DNA of 64,000 nt from Nevskia sp035651715 (GTDB taxonomy: Bacteria; Pseudomonadota; Gammaproteobacteria; Nevskiales; Nevskiaceae): the NCBI GenBank assembly GCA_035651715.1, contig DASRFD010000045.1, forward strand, positions 1-64,000, written 5' to 3'. This document shows, in pieces, positions 50,430 through 60,970 of the stretch. The notes beneath the pieces are model-generated. The model made no database searches, was not told where the DNA came from, and was given only the letters and a program-made list of their open reading frames with translations. The first letter of the stretch is position 1. Every line of letters starts with the position of its first letter. The position numbers and the translations under genes are program-made.

Positions 50430-50828
50430 TCAGCGGCCGCGCCTGCGCGCCGCCGCGGCGCTCTGGTACTGCCGCACCTGTTCCAGGCTGACGCTGCCGC
50501 TGTGGGCGGTATCAATGCGGTCGAAGTGCCGCACGAGGTAACCCCAGCCCGCCAGTTGCGCCTGCTCGCGCGTCACCTGGCCGGTGTGCTGGGTGTCGGC
50601 CGCCTCGAAACGGCGCTGGAGCTTGGCGTCCACCTGGCGGCGCAGCGCCTCGCCGGACGTCGGCGCCTCGCCCGAAGGATGACGGGCAGCGGGGGGCACG
50701 TAGGGATCGCCCAGTTCGCTCATGCCCGAGCGGCCGGACGGGGCCGTGTCTGCCGCATCGGCCACCGCCGGCCCCACGGCGAACGCCGCGATGAGGGCGA
50801 AGATCCGAGCCAAGCCGTTCCTGCGCAT
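50430..50828 (-). CDS. Exported EF-hand protein
   Basis: 132 residues. Signal peptide cleaved near ADA-ADT. Two helix-loop-helix units lie at about 74-120: FEAADTQHTGQVTREQA and FDRIDTAHSGSVSLEQV, with D-x-x-x-x-G at the loop. Loop positions 3 and 5 are less acidic than in calmodulin, so calcium affinity may be low. Small periplasmic EF-hand proteins are common in this group, with unknown roles. Ten bases downstream of the S10 peptidase gene, so it may be co-transcribed with it. Confidence 0.75.
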   Translation of the reverse strand: MRRNGLARIFALIAAFAVGPAVADAADTAPSGRSGMSELGDPYVPPAARHPSGEAPTSGEALRRQVDAKLQRRFEAADTQHTGQVTREQAQLAGWGYLVRHFDRIDTAHSGSVSLEQVRQYQSAAAARRRGR

Positions 50829-50838
50829 CCCCGCCTCC

Positions 50839-52389
50839 TTATTGCGCCAGAGCCGCGGCGTAGAACGCGGCCAGGTCCGCCTTTTCCAGCGGGCGCGAGC
50901 CGTCGTCGAGATAGGTCATGTGGCCGCCGAGATAGAAGCCGAAGCGCAGGCCCGGCTGCGTGCCCAGCCGCGCCAGGTCGAGCTGGGTCTGGTAGAACGG
51001 CGTCACCAGGTCGTGGTAGCCGTTGACCGAGAGGATCATCAGATCCGGGTTCTGCGCCAGGGCCGCGGCGAGATCGGGGACCACATCGGGCAGCGCCTTG
51101 CCGTCATGCCTGAAATCCCAGTTGTCGATCGCCGGCTCGCTGCCGAGGATGTAGGCCGAGGCGCTGCTGTAGTGCAGGAACTGCGGCAGGTAGTTGCGCA
51201 GCGCCTCGGCGAAGGGCTGGGAGATCACCACCGAAGAGGGGTCGCCCTGCTGCGCGGTGGCGCTGTTGCTCGCCACATGGACGCGGGCATCGTAGCCGCC
51301 CAGCCGGGTGTCGGCGATCAGCCCCGACTCGAAGGTCCCCGGGTCCAGGTCCGGATGCGCGCTCCACAGCGCCGGCGAAGCGCCGGTGTAGCCGGACAGC
51401 TGGCTCGCCATCCCGGAGGACAGCGGCGTGCCGGACTGGATGTACGCCTGCGCCGCCGGCGCGTAGGTGCTCGAGGCGTAATCGCGCATCTGCTGGGCGT
51501 AGGCGGTCAGATCGGACGGCTCCGGGTTGTCCAGCTGGTAATAGGCGCCGACCAGGGCGTAGCTGGGCAGATAGCCGGCGCAGTTCACCGTGTTCGGATC
51601 GAGCACGGCGCAGTTGCTGTTGTAGTCCAGGATGGAGGATTGCAGCACCACCCCCTTCAGGCTCACGCCGGCGCTTTCCAGGTCGTCGGCCAGCACGGCG
51701 CTGCGGGTGGTGCCGTAGGATTCGCCGAACAGGAACCTGGGCGAGGCGCCGCGCTGGTTCGCCGCGAGGTAGCGCATGACGAAGTCGCGGAACACCGCGG
51801 CGTCGGCGTCCACGCCCCAGAAGCTGCTGTTGTGGTTGGGCGCGATCGCCTCCGACAAGCCGGCGCCGACGGCGTCGACGAACACCAGGTCGCTCAGGTC
51901 GAGCAGGCTGTCGGCATTGTCGACCAGGGGAAACGGCACCGCCGGCGTGGCGCTCGGCGCGCCGGAGACCAGGCGCTTGGGTCCGAACGAGCCCAGGTGC
52001 AGCCAGATGGTGGCGGAGCCGGGGCCGCCGTTATAGAAGAACGTCACCGGGCGCCGGACGGGATCGGCGCCGTCCTCGGTGTAGGCCACGTAGAAGAAGC
52101 TGGCCTCGGGCTGGTGGGTCACCGGGTCCGCTGCAATGAGGTGGCCGGCGGTGGCGGTGTAGTCGATGGTCTTGCCGCCGAGGACCAGGCTATGCCGGGT
52201 CGTGACCGAGGTTTCCTGCACGCCGGACAACGCGGCTCCGGGCTGCCCCGAATAGGCGACCGGATCGACGAAAGCGTCCGGCGGCACCGGCACCGGCGCG
52301 GCGGAGGAGCCGCCGCCCCCGCCGCAGGCGGCGAGCAGCACGGCGCACAAGTTCAGAAGCAGCGTCGAAGTCGGACGGCAGGCGTGCAT
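50839..52389 (-). CDS. S10-family serine carboxypeptidase-like lipoprotein
   Basis: 516 residues from MHACRPTSTLLLNLCAVLLA, a lipoprotein signal with lipobox LLAAC and a Gly-rich spacer. The S10 triad is Ser in GESYGTTR, Asp in NGYHDLVTP and His in LGGHMTY. The oxyanion hole motif FFYNGGPGSATIWLHLG is typical. It should trim C-terminal residues of peptides in the periplasm or at the outer membrane. An ATG ten codons upstream is less likely because it would blunt the signal peptide. Confidence 0.85.
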   Translation of the reverse strand: MHACRPTSTLLLNLCAVLLAACGGGGGSSAAPVPVPPDAFVDPVAYSGQPGAALSGVQETSVTTRHSLVLGGKTIDYTATAGHLIAADPVTHQPEASFFYVAYTEDGADPVRRPVTFFYNGGPGSATIWLHLGSFGPKRLVSGAPSATPAVPFPLVDNADSLLDLSDLVFVDAVGAGLSEAIAPNHNSSFWGVDADAAVFRDFVMRYLAANQRGASPRFLFGESYGTTRSAVLADDLESAGVSLKGVVLQSSILDYNSNCAVLDPNTVNCAGYLPSYALVGAYYQLDNPEPSDLTAYAQQMRDYASSTYAPAAQAYIQSGTPLSSGMASQLSGYTGASPALWSAHPDLDPGTFESGLIADTRLGGYDARVHVASNSATAQQGDPSSVVISQPFAEALRNYLPQFLHYSSASAYILGSEPAIDNWDFRHDGKALPDVVPDLAAALAQNPDLMILSVNGYHDLVTPFYQTQLDLARLGTQPGLRFGFYLGGHMTYLDDGSRPLEKADLAAFYAAALAQ

Positions 52390-52450
52390 TGCGGTTCCGA
52401 GCGGGCAAGGCTGGGCCATGCTACGCCTTCCGCAAGGGCTCTGCGAAGGC

Positions 52451-52732
52451 TCAGGCGGGCGGCTTGCGCTCGCTGTGGCCGAGGTCGCGCTGCGGCGCGA
52501 CGCGGTCGCGGACCTTCTGCTTCAGCGCCGGCAGGTCGGGGAAGCCGCCATCCGCGGCGCGGTCGGCCAGCACCTCGCCGTTGAGGCGGACCAAGAACAC
52601 CCCGCCCCGCCCCGGCCGCAGCGCGACTTCCTGCAGTTCGTCGCTGAAGGTGGTGAGCAGCTCCTGCGCCACCCAGCCGGCGCGCAGCAGCCAGCGGCAC
52701 TGGGTGCAGTATTCGATCTCGACCCGGTTCAT
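52451..52732 (-). CDS. SelT/SelW/SelH-family thioredoxin-like protein
   Basis: 93 residues. The start MNRVEIEYCTQCRWLLRAGW contains the family CxxC (C9, C12) in a short thioredoxin-like fold, with GVFLVRLNGEVLADRAADGG as the second half. Bacterial members have Cys in place of the eukaryotic selenocysteine and may be redox proteins. ATGA overlap with the thioesterase upstream. Confidence 0.85.
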   Translation of the reverse strand: MNRVEIEYCTQCRWLLRAGWVAQELLTTFSDELQEVALRPGRGGVFLVRLNGEVLADRAADGGFPDLPALKQKVRDRVAPQRDLGHSERKPPA

Positions 52733-53181
52733 CCGCTCGGCACCGCGGGCTTGTAGGCCTCGACGAATTCCGGCGGCTGGCGCCGCGGCTTGCCGGTTTT
52801 CATGTCGACGCAGACCCACTGGGTGCGGCCGCGCAGCACCGTCTTGCCGTCGCCGGCGCGGATGATCTGGTAGCCGCGCCACATGGTGAGGCGGCCGTCG
52901 TTCTCCTGGATGAAGGTGGCGAGCAGCAGCTCGTCGCCGGCGAAGGTCGGCACCAGGTAGTCCAGCTCGTGGCGCCGCGCCACGCAGCCGCAGCCGCAGC
53001 GCTCGTAATCCTCGAAGCCCAGGCCCAGGGTCTGCGAGTGCGACCAGGCCACCTGCTCCAGCCAGGACAGGTAGACGACGTTGTTGGTGTGGCCGAAGCG
53101 GTCGATGTGCTCGGGCCGCACGGTGACGCGTTCGATGAAGGGATCGCGCACGTCCCAGGCGTAGGTTCTCTCCATCAGCAC
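52729..53181 (-). CDS. Acyl-CoA thioesterase, hotdog fold
   Basis: 150 residues; an ATG two codons later is also possible. The 4HBT/hotdog signature HIDRFGHTNNVVYLSWLEQV includes the catalytic Asp/Asn region of YbgC-like enzymes; here it is H-T-N-N-V-V-Y. FVEAYKPA ends the protein. It cleaves an acyl-CoA of unknown chain length in the cytoplasm. Three bases after the glutamate-synthase-like gene and overlapping the SelW-like gene, so one operon. Confidence 0.82.
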   Translation of the reverse strand: MLMERTYAWDVRDPFIERVTVRPEHIDRFGHTNNVVYLSWLEQVAWSHSQTLGLGFEDYERCGCGCVARRHELDYLVPTFAGDELLLATFIQENDGRLTMWRGYQIIRAGDGKTVLRGRTQWVCVDMKTGKPRRQPPEFVEAYKPAVPSG

Positions 53182-53184
53182 ATG

Positions 53185-54786
53185 CTAACCCACCGCGGCA
53201 TCGAAGCTGTGCGCGGACGCCATCGGCCAGTACATCTCGTACACGGCGTGCGCCGAAGGATTGGTCAGCAGTTCGCCCGGCTTGAGGAACTTGTAAAGGT
53301 TCGACATCAGGCGGATCTCGTTGCCGCTGATGCGGCGCACGATGTGCCGCGGCCGCAGCTCGTTGGGATGGCTCAGGCCGGCGGCGCCGGTCAGCTCGCC
53401 CAGGGCGTGCAAGGTATTCTGGTGGAAGTGGAACACGCGCTGCGCCTTGTCCGGCACCACCAGGGCGCGCTGGCGGCGCGGATCCTGGGTGGCGACGCCG
53501 GTCGGGCAGCGGTCGGTGTGGCAGGACTGCGACTGCACGCAGCCCAGCGCGAACATGAAGCCGCGCGCGGCGTTGCACCAGTCCGCGCCCAGCGCCAGGG
53601 TGCGCGCCATGTCGAAGGCGGAGATCACCTTGCCGCTGGCGCCGAGGCGGATGTGCTCGCGCAGGTTCAGGCCCACCAGGGTGTTGTGCACCAGCAGCAG
53701 CGCCTCCTGCAGCGGCGTGCCGATGTGGTCGGTGAACTCCAGCGGCGCCGCGCCGGTGCCGCCCTCGCCGCCGTCGACGACGATGAAGTCCGGCAGCAGG
53801 CCGCTCTCCAGCATCGCCTTGCAGATGCCGAAGAACTCCCAGGGATGGCCCAGGGCGAACTTGAAGCCGGCTGGCTTGCCGCCGGACAGCTCGCGCATGC
53901 GGGCGATGAACTGCAGCATCTCCAGCGGCGTGCCGAAGGCCGAGTGCCGCGCCGGCGAGACGCAGTCGCGGCCCAGCGGCACGCCGCGCGCCTCGGCGAT
54001 CTCCGGCGTCACCTTGGCGCCGGGCAGCACGCCGCCGTGGCCCGGCTTGGCGCCCTGCGACAGCTTCAGCTCGACCATCTTCACCTGCGGCGCGCGGGCC
54101 TGGGCCGCGAACTTGTCGGCATCGAAATGGCCGTCCTCGGTGCGGCAGCCGAAATAGCCGCTGCCCAGCTCCCAGATCAGGTCGCCGCCGTTCTCGCGGT
54201 GGTAGCGGCTGATCGAGCCCTCGCCGGTGTCGTGGGCGAAGCCGCCGAGCCGGGCGCCGGTGTTGAGCGCGCGGATGGCGTTGGCCGACAGCGCGCCGAA
54301 GCTCATCGCCGAAATGTTGAGCAGCGAGGAGGCATAGGGCTGGCTGCATTCCTTGCCGCCGATGCTGATGCGGAAGTCGGTATTGGCGATCTTGTTCGGC
54401 CGCATCGAGTGGTTGATCCACTCGTAGCCGTTGCTATAGACGTCCAGCTCGGTGCCGAACGGGCGCTTGTCCTCGACGTTCTTGGAGCGCTGGTAGACCA
54501 GCGAGCGCTGCGCCCGCGAGAACGGCACCGCCTCGTTGTCGGCCTCCAGCAGGTACTGGCGGATCTCCGGGCGGATCATCTCGAAGAAGAAGCGGAAGTT
54601 GGCCAGGATCGGATAATTCCGCTTCAGCGAATGGTGCTTCTGCATCAGGTCGTAGGTGCCGACCAGGCTGAGCACTCCGGCGATGCCGGTGACGATCAGC
54701 CAGTACGGGTTGACCAGGCTGGCGGCGGCCGACACCAGGGTGACGAGGATGGCGGCGACATAGGCGTACAAGCGCGACGGCAGCAT
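53185..54786 (-). CDS. FMN-binding glutamate synthase-like protein
   Basis: 533 residues. Two N-terminal TM segments (about 5-23 and 26-45) are followed by the FMN/Fe-S central domain of glutamate synthase large subunits. VKMVELKLSQGAKPGHGGVL, IVVDGGEGGTGAAPLEF and CVQSQSCHTDRCPTG (Fe-S cysteines) are conserved. The glutaminase domain is absent, so it is the membrane-bound GltB2-like family rather than a true GOGAT. The reaction is unknown. First gene of a three-gene operon. Bases 54787-54911 upstream show no clear minus-strand promoter. Confidence 0.88.
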   Translation of the reverse strand: MLPSRLYAYVAAILVTLVSAAASLVNPYWLIVTGIAGVLSLVGTYDLMQKHHSLKRNYPILANFRFFFEMIRPEIRQYLLEADNEAVPFSRAQRSLVYQRSKNVEDKRPFGTELDVYSNGYEWINHSMRPNKIANTDFRISIGGKECSQPYASSLLNISAMSFGALSANAIRALNTGARLGGFAHDTGEGSISRYHRENGGDLIWELGSGYFGCRTEDGHFDADKFAAQARAPQVKMVELKLSQGAKPGHGGVLPGAKVTPEIAEARGVPLGRDCVSPARHSAFGTPLEMLQFIARMRELSGGKPAGFKFALGHPWEFFGICKAMLESGLLPDFIVVDGGEGGTGAAPLEFTDHIGTPLQEALLLVHNTLVGLNLREHIRLGASGKVISAFDMARTLALGADWCNAARGFMFALGCVQSQSCHTDRCPTGVATQDPRRQRALVVPDKAQRVFHFHQNTLHALGELTGAAGLSHPNELRPRHIVRRISGNEIRLMSNLYKFLKPGELLTNPSAHAVYEMYWPMASAHSFDAAVG

Positions 54787-54911
54787 CTTGGCGATCCTTG
54801 CGATGGGAAATGCGGCGACCGGTGACCCCGCGCAGCCTTATACCGCGATCATTGTGACGCCTCCAAGTCCATGACTCTCCAGCCGAAGCCCGGCGCCGGG
54901 CCGGTTCGGGC

Positions 54912-54940
54912 TTTGAAGGGCCGCCCCGATGGAGTACAAT
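54912..54940 (+). promoter_or_regulatory. Promoter of the Suf operon
   Basis: TTTGAA (54912-54917), 17-base spacer, TACAAT (54935-54940): a good sigma-70 type match. Predicted start near 54947, about 37 bases before the regulator ATG. Confidence 0.7.
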
Positions 54941-54944
54941 CCGT

Positions 54945-54955
54945 ACTAAATTAGT
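54945..54955. promoter_or_regulatory. Rrf2/IscR-like operator candidate
   Basis: ACTAAATTAGT, symmetrical around its central A, lies at the predicted transcription start. TAGTC followed by TAT resembles the right half of the IscR type 1 site. Likely the autoregulatory site of the first gene. Confidence 0.5.
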
Positions 54956-54983
54956 CTTGTATAGATACCTCCCACGGACCGCC

Positions 54984-55469
54984 ATGTTCAAGCTCGGCAA
55001 GCTCACCGACTACGGCACCGTCGTCATGACGGCGCTGGCCATGCGGCCGGAGGCGCTGCGCAATGCCCATGAGCTGGCGGACGAAACCCACGTGGCCGCG
55101 CCGACCGTTTCCAAGCTGTTGAAGCAGCTGGCGAAAAGCGGCCTGGTTGAATCCATCCGCGGTGCCCACGGCGGCTACCGCCTGGCGCGGACGCCGGACC
55201 GGATCACCGTGGCCGACGTGGTCAGCGCCCTGGAAGGCCCCATCGCCCTGACCCAGTGCGCCGTGCACGAGGGCGGCTGCAGCATCGAATCGCACTGCGG
55301 GGTGCGCGGCAACTGGCGCCTGATCAACAGCGCCATCCGCCAGGCGCTGGAGTCGGTGACCCTGGCGCAGATGGCCGAGCCGATGCAGCGCCGCCGCCAG
55401 GCCGCCGGCGACAGCCCCCTCAGCTTCCTGCGCAAGCCCGGCAGCGGCCTGCCGCAGGCGCAGGAGTGA
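54984..55469 (+). CDS. SUF-associated Rrf2-family regulator
   Basis: 161 residues from MFKLGKLTDYGTVVMTALAM. Winged-helix DNA-binding part with GAHGGYRLAR, then C92, C99 and C105, the three cysteines that hold a 2Fe-2S cluster in IscR-like proteins (C-x6-C-x5-C). The SUF-linked Rrf2 regulator is a known group that senses Fe-S status and controls suf. It is the first gene of the operon, 33 bases ahead of sufB. Confidence 0.9.
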   Translation: MFKLGKLTDYGTVVMTALAMRPEALRNAHELADETHVAAPTVSKLLKQLAKSGLVESIRGAHGGYRLARTPDRITVADVVSALEGPIALTQCAVHEGGCSIESHCGVRGNWRLINSAIRQALESVTLAQMAEPMQRRRQAAGDSPLSFLRKPGSGLPQAQE

Positions 55470-55502
55470 CAGGAACAAGCGGAACAGTTTCAGGATCAAG
55501 CA

Positions 55503-56954
<1,452 letters not shown>

Positions 56955-56997
56955 CGGCCGCCGGCCCGCCATACATCTTTAGAAGAGTGGTTTAGCG

Positions 56998-57741
56998 ATG
57001 CTCGAAATCAAGAATCTGCAAGCCCGCGTCGACGGCAAGGACATCCTCAAGGGCCTGAGCCTCGAGGTCCGCGCCGGCGAGGTGCACGCCATCATGGGCC
57101 CCAACGGCTCCGGCAAGTCCACCACCGCTCACGTGCTGGCCGGCCGCGAGGGCTACGAGGTCACCGGCGGCACGGTGACCTTCGACGGCAAGAACCTGCT
57201 CGAGCTGGAACCGGAGGAGCGCGCCTGCGAGGGCATCTTCCTCGGCTTCCAGTACCCGGTGGAAATTCCCGGGGTCAGCAACCTGACCCTGCTCAAGGCC
57301 GCGCTCAACGCCCGCCGCAAGTACCGCGGCCAGCCGGAAATCGAACCGACCGATTTCCTGGCCTGGGTGCGCGACCGCGCCAAGCTGGTGAAGATCGACC
57401 CGAAGATGCTCTCGCGCGGCGTCAACGAGGGCTTCTCCGGCGGTGAGAAGAAGCGCAACGAAATCCTGCAGATGCTGATCCTGGAGCCCCGCCTGATGAT
57501 CCTGGACGAGACCGACTCGGGCCTGGACATCGACGCGCTCAAGATCGTCGCCGACGGCATCAACGCGCTGCGCTCGCCCGAGCGCGCCACCGTGCTGGTG
57601 ACGCACTACCAGCGCCTGCTCGACTACGTGCAGCCCGACCACGTCCACGTGCTGGCCGGCGGCCGCATCGTCAAGAGCGGCGGCGCCGAGCTGGCGCGCG
57701 AGCTGGAAGAAAAGGGCTACGGCTGGCTGGAGGCCGCCTGA
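56998..57741 (+). CDS. sufC: Fe-S assembly ATPase SufC
   Basis: 247 residues. ABC-type ATPase with Walker A GPNGSGKS at about 35-42, the Q-loop FQYPVEIPG, signature FSGGEKKRNE and Walker B LMILDETDSG. SufC drives conformational change of the SufBCD scaffold by ATP hydrolysis. One-base overlap with sufD (TGATG). Confidence 0.98.
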   Translation: MLEIKNLQARVDGKDILKGLSLEVRAGEVHAIMGPNGSGKSTTAHVLAGREGYEVTGGTVTFDGKNLLELEPEERACEGIFLGFQYPVEIPGVSNLTLLKAALNARRKYRGQPEIEPTDFLAWVRDRAKLVKIDPKMLSRGVNEGFSGGEKKRNEILQMLILEPRLMILDETDSGLDIDALKIVADGINALRSPERATVLVTHYQRLLDYVQPDHVHVLAGGRIVKSGGAELARELEEKGYGWLEAA

Positions 57742-58961
57742 TGTCCCTGGCCGCCTACGCCGAAAGCTTCGAGCGTTTCGCCGCGGGCCTGCCCGAGCCG
57801 CAGCGCGCCGCGCGCCGCGCCGAGCTGCAGCGCTTCCTCGATGCCGGCTTCCCGACGCCGCGCATCGAGGAATGGCATTACACCGACCTGGCGCCGCTGG
57901 CGGACCGAAGCTTCACGCTGGCCGGCCCGGCTGCGGCGTTTGCGTTCGAACCCCTGCCCGGCGCCGACCAGCTGGTCTATCTGAACGGCCGGCTCGACCG
58001 CGCCCGCAGCACCGCGCCGGAGCTGCACGCCGACCATCTGCCCGAGCAGGCCGGCAGCGACAGCGTCAGCGCGCTCAACGGCGCCTTCGCCAGCGGCGGC
58101 CTGCACCTGCAACTGGCGCGCGGCCAGGCACTGCCGCGGCCGCTGCAGGTGGTCCTCGCCGGCGTGGCCGGCGAAGCCCCGGCGATGGTGCACCAGCGCC
58201 ACCGCATCGAGCTGGGCGACAACGCCGAGGCCACGCTGGTGTTCCAGTTCCTGGGCCAGGGCGGCGGCCGCCTCGCCACCCAGGTCATCGAGGTGAACCT
58301 GGGCCCCGGCGCCAGGCTCAATCTCTACCGCGTGCAGGACGAGCAGGCCGAAGCGACCCTGCTGAGCCGCATCGACGCGCGCCTGGACCGCGACAGCCGC
58401 CTGACCGCCGTGGTCGTCGACTGCGGCAGCGGCCTGGTGCGGCACGACTTCAACGTCAGCCTCGCCGCACCCGGTGCCGAGGTCGCGCTGGCCGGCCTGT
58501 ACCAGCCGGCGCCCGGCAGCCATCTGGACAACCACACCCGCATCGTCCACGCCGCGCCGCACTGCCGCAGCCGCGAGCGCTTCAAGGGCATCGTCGACGC
58601 GCGCGCCAAGGCGGTCTTCGTCGGCAAGGTGGTGGTGCAGCCCGGCGCGCAGAAGACCGACTCCGAGCAGCACATCGCCAACCTCCTGCTGTCGAAGAAG
58701 GCCGAGGTCAACGCCAAGCCCGAGCTGGAGATCTATGCCGACGACGTCAAGTGCGCCCATGGCGCCACCGTCGGCCAGCTCGACGACGTCGCCCTGGAAT
58801 ACCTGCGCAGCCGCGGCATCGCCGCCGCCGAGGCGCGCGCCATGCTGCTGCGCGCCTTCGGCGCAGAGGTGCTGGAGCGCATCGGCCTGCCGGCGCTGCG
58901 CGCCCGGCTCGCCGCCCGCATGGGCCTGGGTGCCGAGGGCGCGCCGGCGGAGATCGAATGA
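57741..58961 (+). CDS. sufD: Fe-S cluster assembly protein SufD
   Basis: 406 residues. N-terminal EEWHYTDLAPLADRSF is typical of SufD, and the C-terminal core KGIVDARAKAVFVGKVVVQP, then SEQHIANLLLSKKAEVNAKP is the beta-helix shared with SufB. It pairs with SufB and SufC. ATGA overlap with sufS. Confidence 0.96.
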   Translation: MSLAAYAESFERFAAGLPEPQRAARRAELQRFLDAGFPTPRIEEWHYTDLAPLADRSFTLAGPAAAFAFEPLPGADQLVYLNGRLDRARSTAPELHADHLPEQAGSDSVSALNGAFASGGLHLQLARGQALPRPLQVVLAGVAGEAPAMVHQRHRIELGDNAEATLVFQFLGQGGGRLATQVIEVNLGPGARLNLYRVQDEQAEATLLSRIDARLDRDSRLTAVVVDCGSGLVRHDFNVSLAAPGAEVALAGLYQPAPGSHLDNHTRIVHAAPHCRSRERFKGIVDARAKAVFVGKVVVQPGAQKTDSEQHIANLLLSKKAEVNAKPELEIYADDVKCAHGATVGQLDDVALEYLRSRGIAAAEARAMLLRAFGAEVLERIGLPALRARLAARMGLGAEGAPAEIE

Positions 58962-60211
58962 TGAACGCCGTCCAGCCGCGCCGGTCCGAGGCGCCAGCCT
59001 TCGATGTGGAACGTGTCCGCGCCGACTTCCCGATCCTGGCGGAAAAAGTCCGCGGCGGCCGCCTCGCCTACCTCGACAACGGCGCGACGACGCAGAAGCC
59101 GGAGTCGGTGCTGCGCGTCATCGACCATTACTACCGCCACCAGAATTCCAACGTGCACCGCGCCGTGCACGACCTGGCCGAGCGTGCCACCACGGCCTAT
59201 GAAGGCGCGCGCGACCGCATCGCCCGCTACTTCAATGCCGACCGCGAGGAGATCGTCTTCACCCGCGGCACCACCGAGGCGATCAACCTGGTGGCTTACA
59301 GCCACCTGCTGCCGCGGCTCAAGGCCGGCGACGAGATCCTGGTCACCGGCATGGAGCATCACTCCGACATCGTGCCCTGGCAGCTGGTCGCGGCGAAGGC
59401 CGGCGCCAGGGTCGTCGCCGCCCCGGTCACCGACCGCGGCGAGCTGGATGTCGCAGCCTGGCGCAGCCTGCTCAACGAGCGCACCCGCATGGTCGCCGTG
59501 GTGCACGTCTCCAACACGCTCGGCACCGTCAATCCGGTGGAGGACCTCATCCGCGAAGCCCACGCCCGCGGCGTGCCGGTGCTGGTCGACGGCGCCCAGG
59601 CCATCGCCCACCTGCGGGTGGACGTGAAGGCCCTGGGCGTGGACTTCTACGCCTGCTCCGCCCACAAGGCCTACGGCCCGACCGGCTTCGGCGCGCTCTA
59701 CGCCCGGCGCGAGCACCTGGAGGCGATGCAACCCTGGCACGGCGGCGGCGACATGATCCGCACCGTCTCGTTCGAGGGCAGCACCTGGAACGACATCCCT
59801 TACAAGTTCGAGGCCGGTACGCCCGACATGGCCGGCGCCATCGGCTTCGCCGCCGCGCTGGACTACATCGACTCGCTCGGCCTGCCCGCCATCGCCGCGC
59901 ACGAGCACGCCCTGCTCGAGGAAGGCACCGCCCGCCTGGGCAGCATCCCCGGCCTGCGCCTGATCGGCACCGCCGCGCACAAGGGCGGCATCCTGTCCTT
60001 CGTCATGGACTGCGCCCACCCGCAGGACATCGGCACCGTGCTCGACCAGGACGGCGTGGCGGTGCGCACCGGGCATCACTGCACCATGCCGCTGATGCAG
60101 CGCTTCGGCATCCCGGCGACGGTGCGCGCCTCGCTGGCGCTGTACAACAACTCCGAGGACCTGCAGCAGCTGGAAAGGGCTCTGCACAAAGTGCGCCGGC
60201 TGTTCGCCTAG
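58958..60211 (+). CDS. sufS: Cysteine desulfurase SufS
   Basis: 417 residues from the first of two adjacent ATGs. PLP enzyme: Schiff-base K237 in SAHKAYGPTG and active-site C375 in RTGHHCTMPL. LAYLDNGATTQKPESV and VDGAQAIAHL are family marks. It removes sulfur from L-cysteine and passes it to SufE, SufU or SufB. Neither sufE nor sufA/sufT is seen downstream within the window. Confidence 0.97.
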   Translation: MMNAVQPRRSEAPAFDVERVRADFPILAEKVRGGRLAYLDNGATTQKPESVLRVIDHYYRHQNSNVHRAVHDLAERATTAYEGARDRIARYFNADREEIVFTRGTTEAINLVAYSHLLPRLKAGDEILVTGMEHHSDIVPWQLVAAKAGARVVAAPVTDRGELDVAAWRSLLNERTRMVAVVHVSNTLGTVNPVEDLIREAHARGVPVLVDGAQAIAHLRVDVKALGVDFYACSAHKAYGPTGFGALYARREHLEAMQPWHGGGDMIRTVSFEGSTWNDIPYKFEAGTPDMAGAIGFAAALDYIDSLGLPAIAAHEHALLEEGTARLGSIPGLRLIGTAAHKGGILSFVMDCAHPQDIGTVLDQDGVAVRTGHHCTMPLMQRFGIPATVRASLALYNNSEDLQQLERALHKVRRLFA

Positions 60212-60295
60212 GGCAGCCAGCCATCGGCCGGGCCGCTGGCACCGGACCCGCCGCTGCTGCAAACTGATCCCGGCAAAATTGGGGGACGCGGCGCG

Positions 60296-60970
60296 GTGCG
60301 CATACTGCTGATCGAAGACGATCGCATGATCGGGCAGAGCCTGGTGCACGCCCTGCGTGACGACGGCCACGGCGTCGACTGGGTGCGCGACGGCATCTCC
60401 GGCGAAACGGCGCTCAGCGGCAGCGACGCCGAGGCCTATGCGCTGATCCTGCTCGACTGGAACCTGCCCGGGCGCTCGGGCATCGCCCTGCTGCGCGACC
60501 TGCGCCAACGCGGCCTGGCCACGCCGGTGCTGGTGATCACCGCCCGCGAGAGCGCGGAGGACATGGTCGCCGGCCTCGACACCGGCGCCGACGATTACCT
60601 GATCAAACCGTTCGAGATTTCCGTGCTGCGCGCGCGCATCCGCGCGCTGGTGCGGCGCCGTTCGGGCGGCCCGCCCCACCAGCGCCTGGCCGCCGCCGGC
60701 GTCGAGCTGGATCTGTCGACCCGCAAGGTGCTTTCCGGCGGCAAGTCCGTGCACCTCACGCCGCGCGAATTCACCCTGCTGCAGGCGCTGCTGGAGCGCC
60801 CCGGCACCGTGCTCTCCCGCCAGCAACTGGAGGAGCGCATCTACGGCTGGGACGAGAGCGTGGTCAGCAATGCCATCGAATTCCTGATCCACAGCCTGCG
60901 GCGCAAGCTGGGCCCGGACGTGGTGCAGAACGTGCGCGGCGTCGGCTGGTGCATCGGCGGCGGCGCATGA
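60296..60970 (+). CDS. OmpR-family response regulator
   Basis: 224 residues from a GTG start with GGGGGA upstream. The receiver has the acidic pair ED8-D9 and phosphoacceptor D54 (LLDWNLPG); K in LIKPF completes the site. Winged-helix domain about 125-222 ends NVRGVGWCIG. Closest in style to QseB/TctD/PmrA. It forms a pair with the kinase at 60967 (ATGA overlap). Signal unknown. Confidence 0.92.
   Translation: MRILLIEDDRMIGQSLVHALRDDGHGVDWVRDGISGETALSGSDAEAYALILLDWNLPGRSGIALLRDLRQRGLATPVLVITARESAEDMVAGLDTGADDYLIKPFEISVLRARIRALVRRRSGGPPHQRLAAAGVELDLSTRKVLSGGKSVHLTPREFTLLQALLERPGTVLSRQQLEERIYGWDESVVSNAIEFLIHSLRRKLGPDVVQNVRGVGWCIGGGA

Noticed and set aside
57872..58957. N-terminal extension of SufS reaching into sufD
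   Set aside because: The upstream part is the sufD sequence read in another frame. SufS starts properly at 58958 with normal length and motifs.
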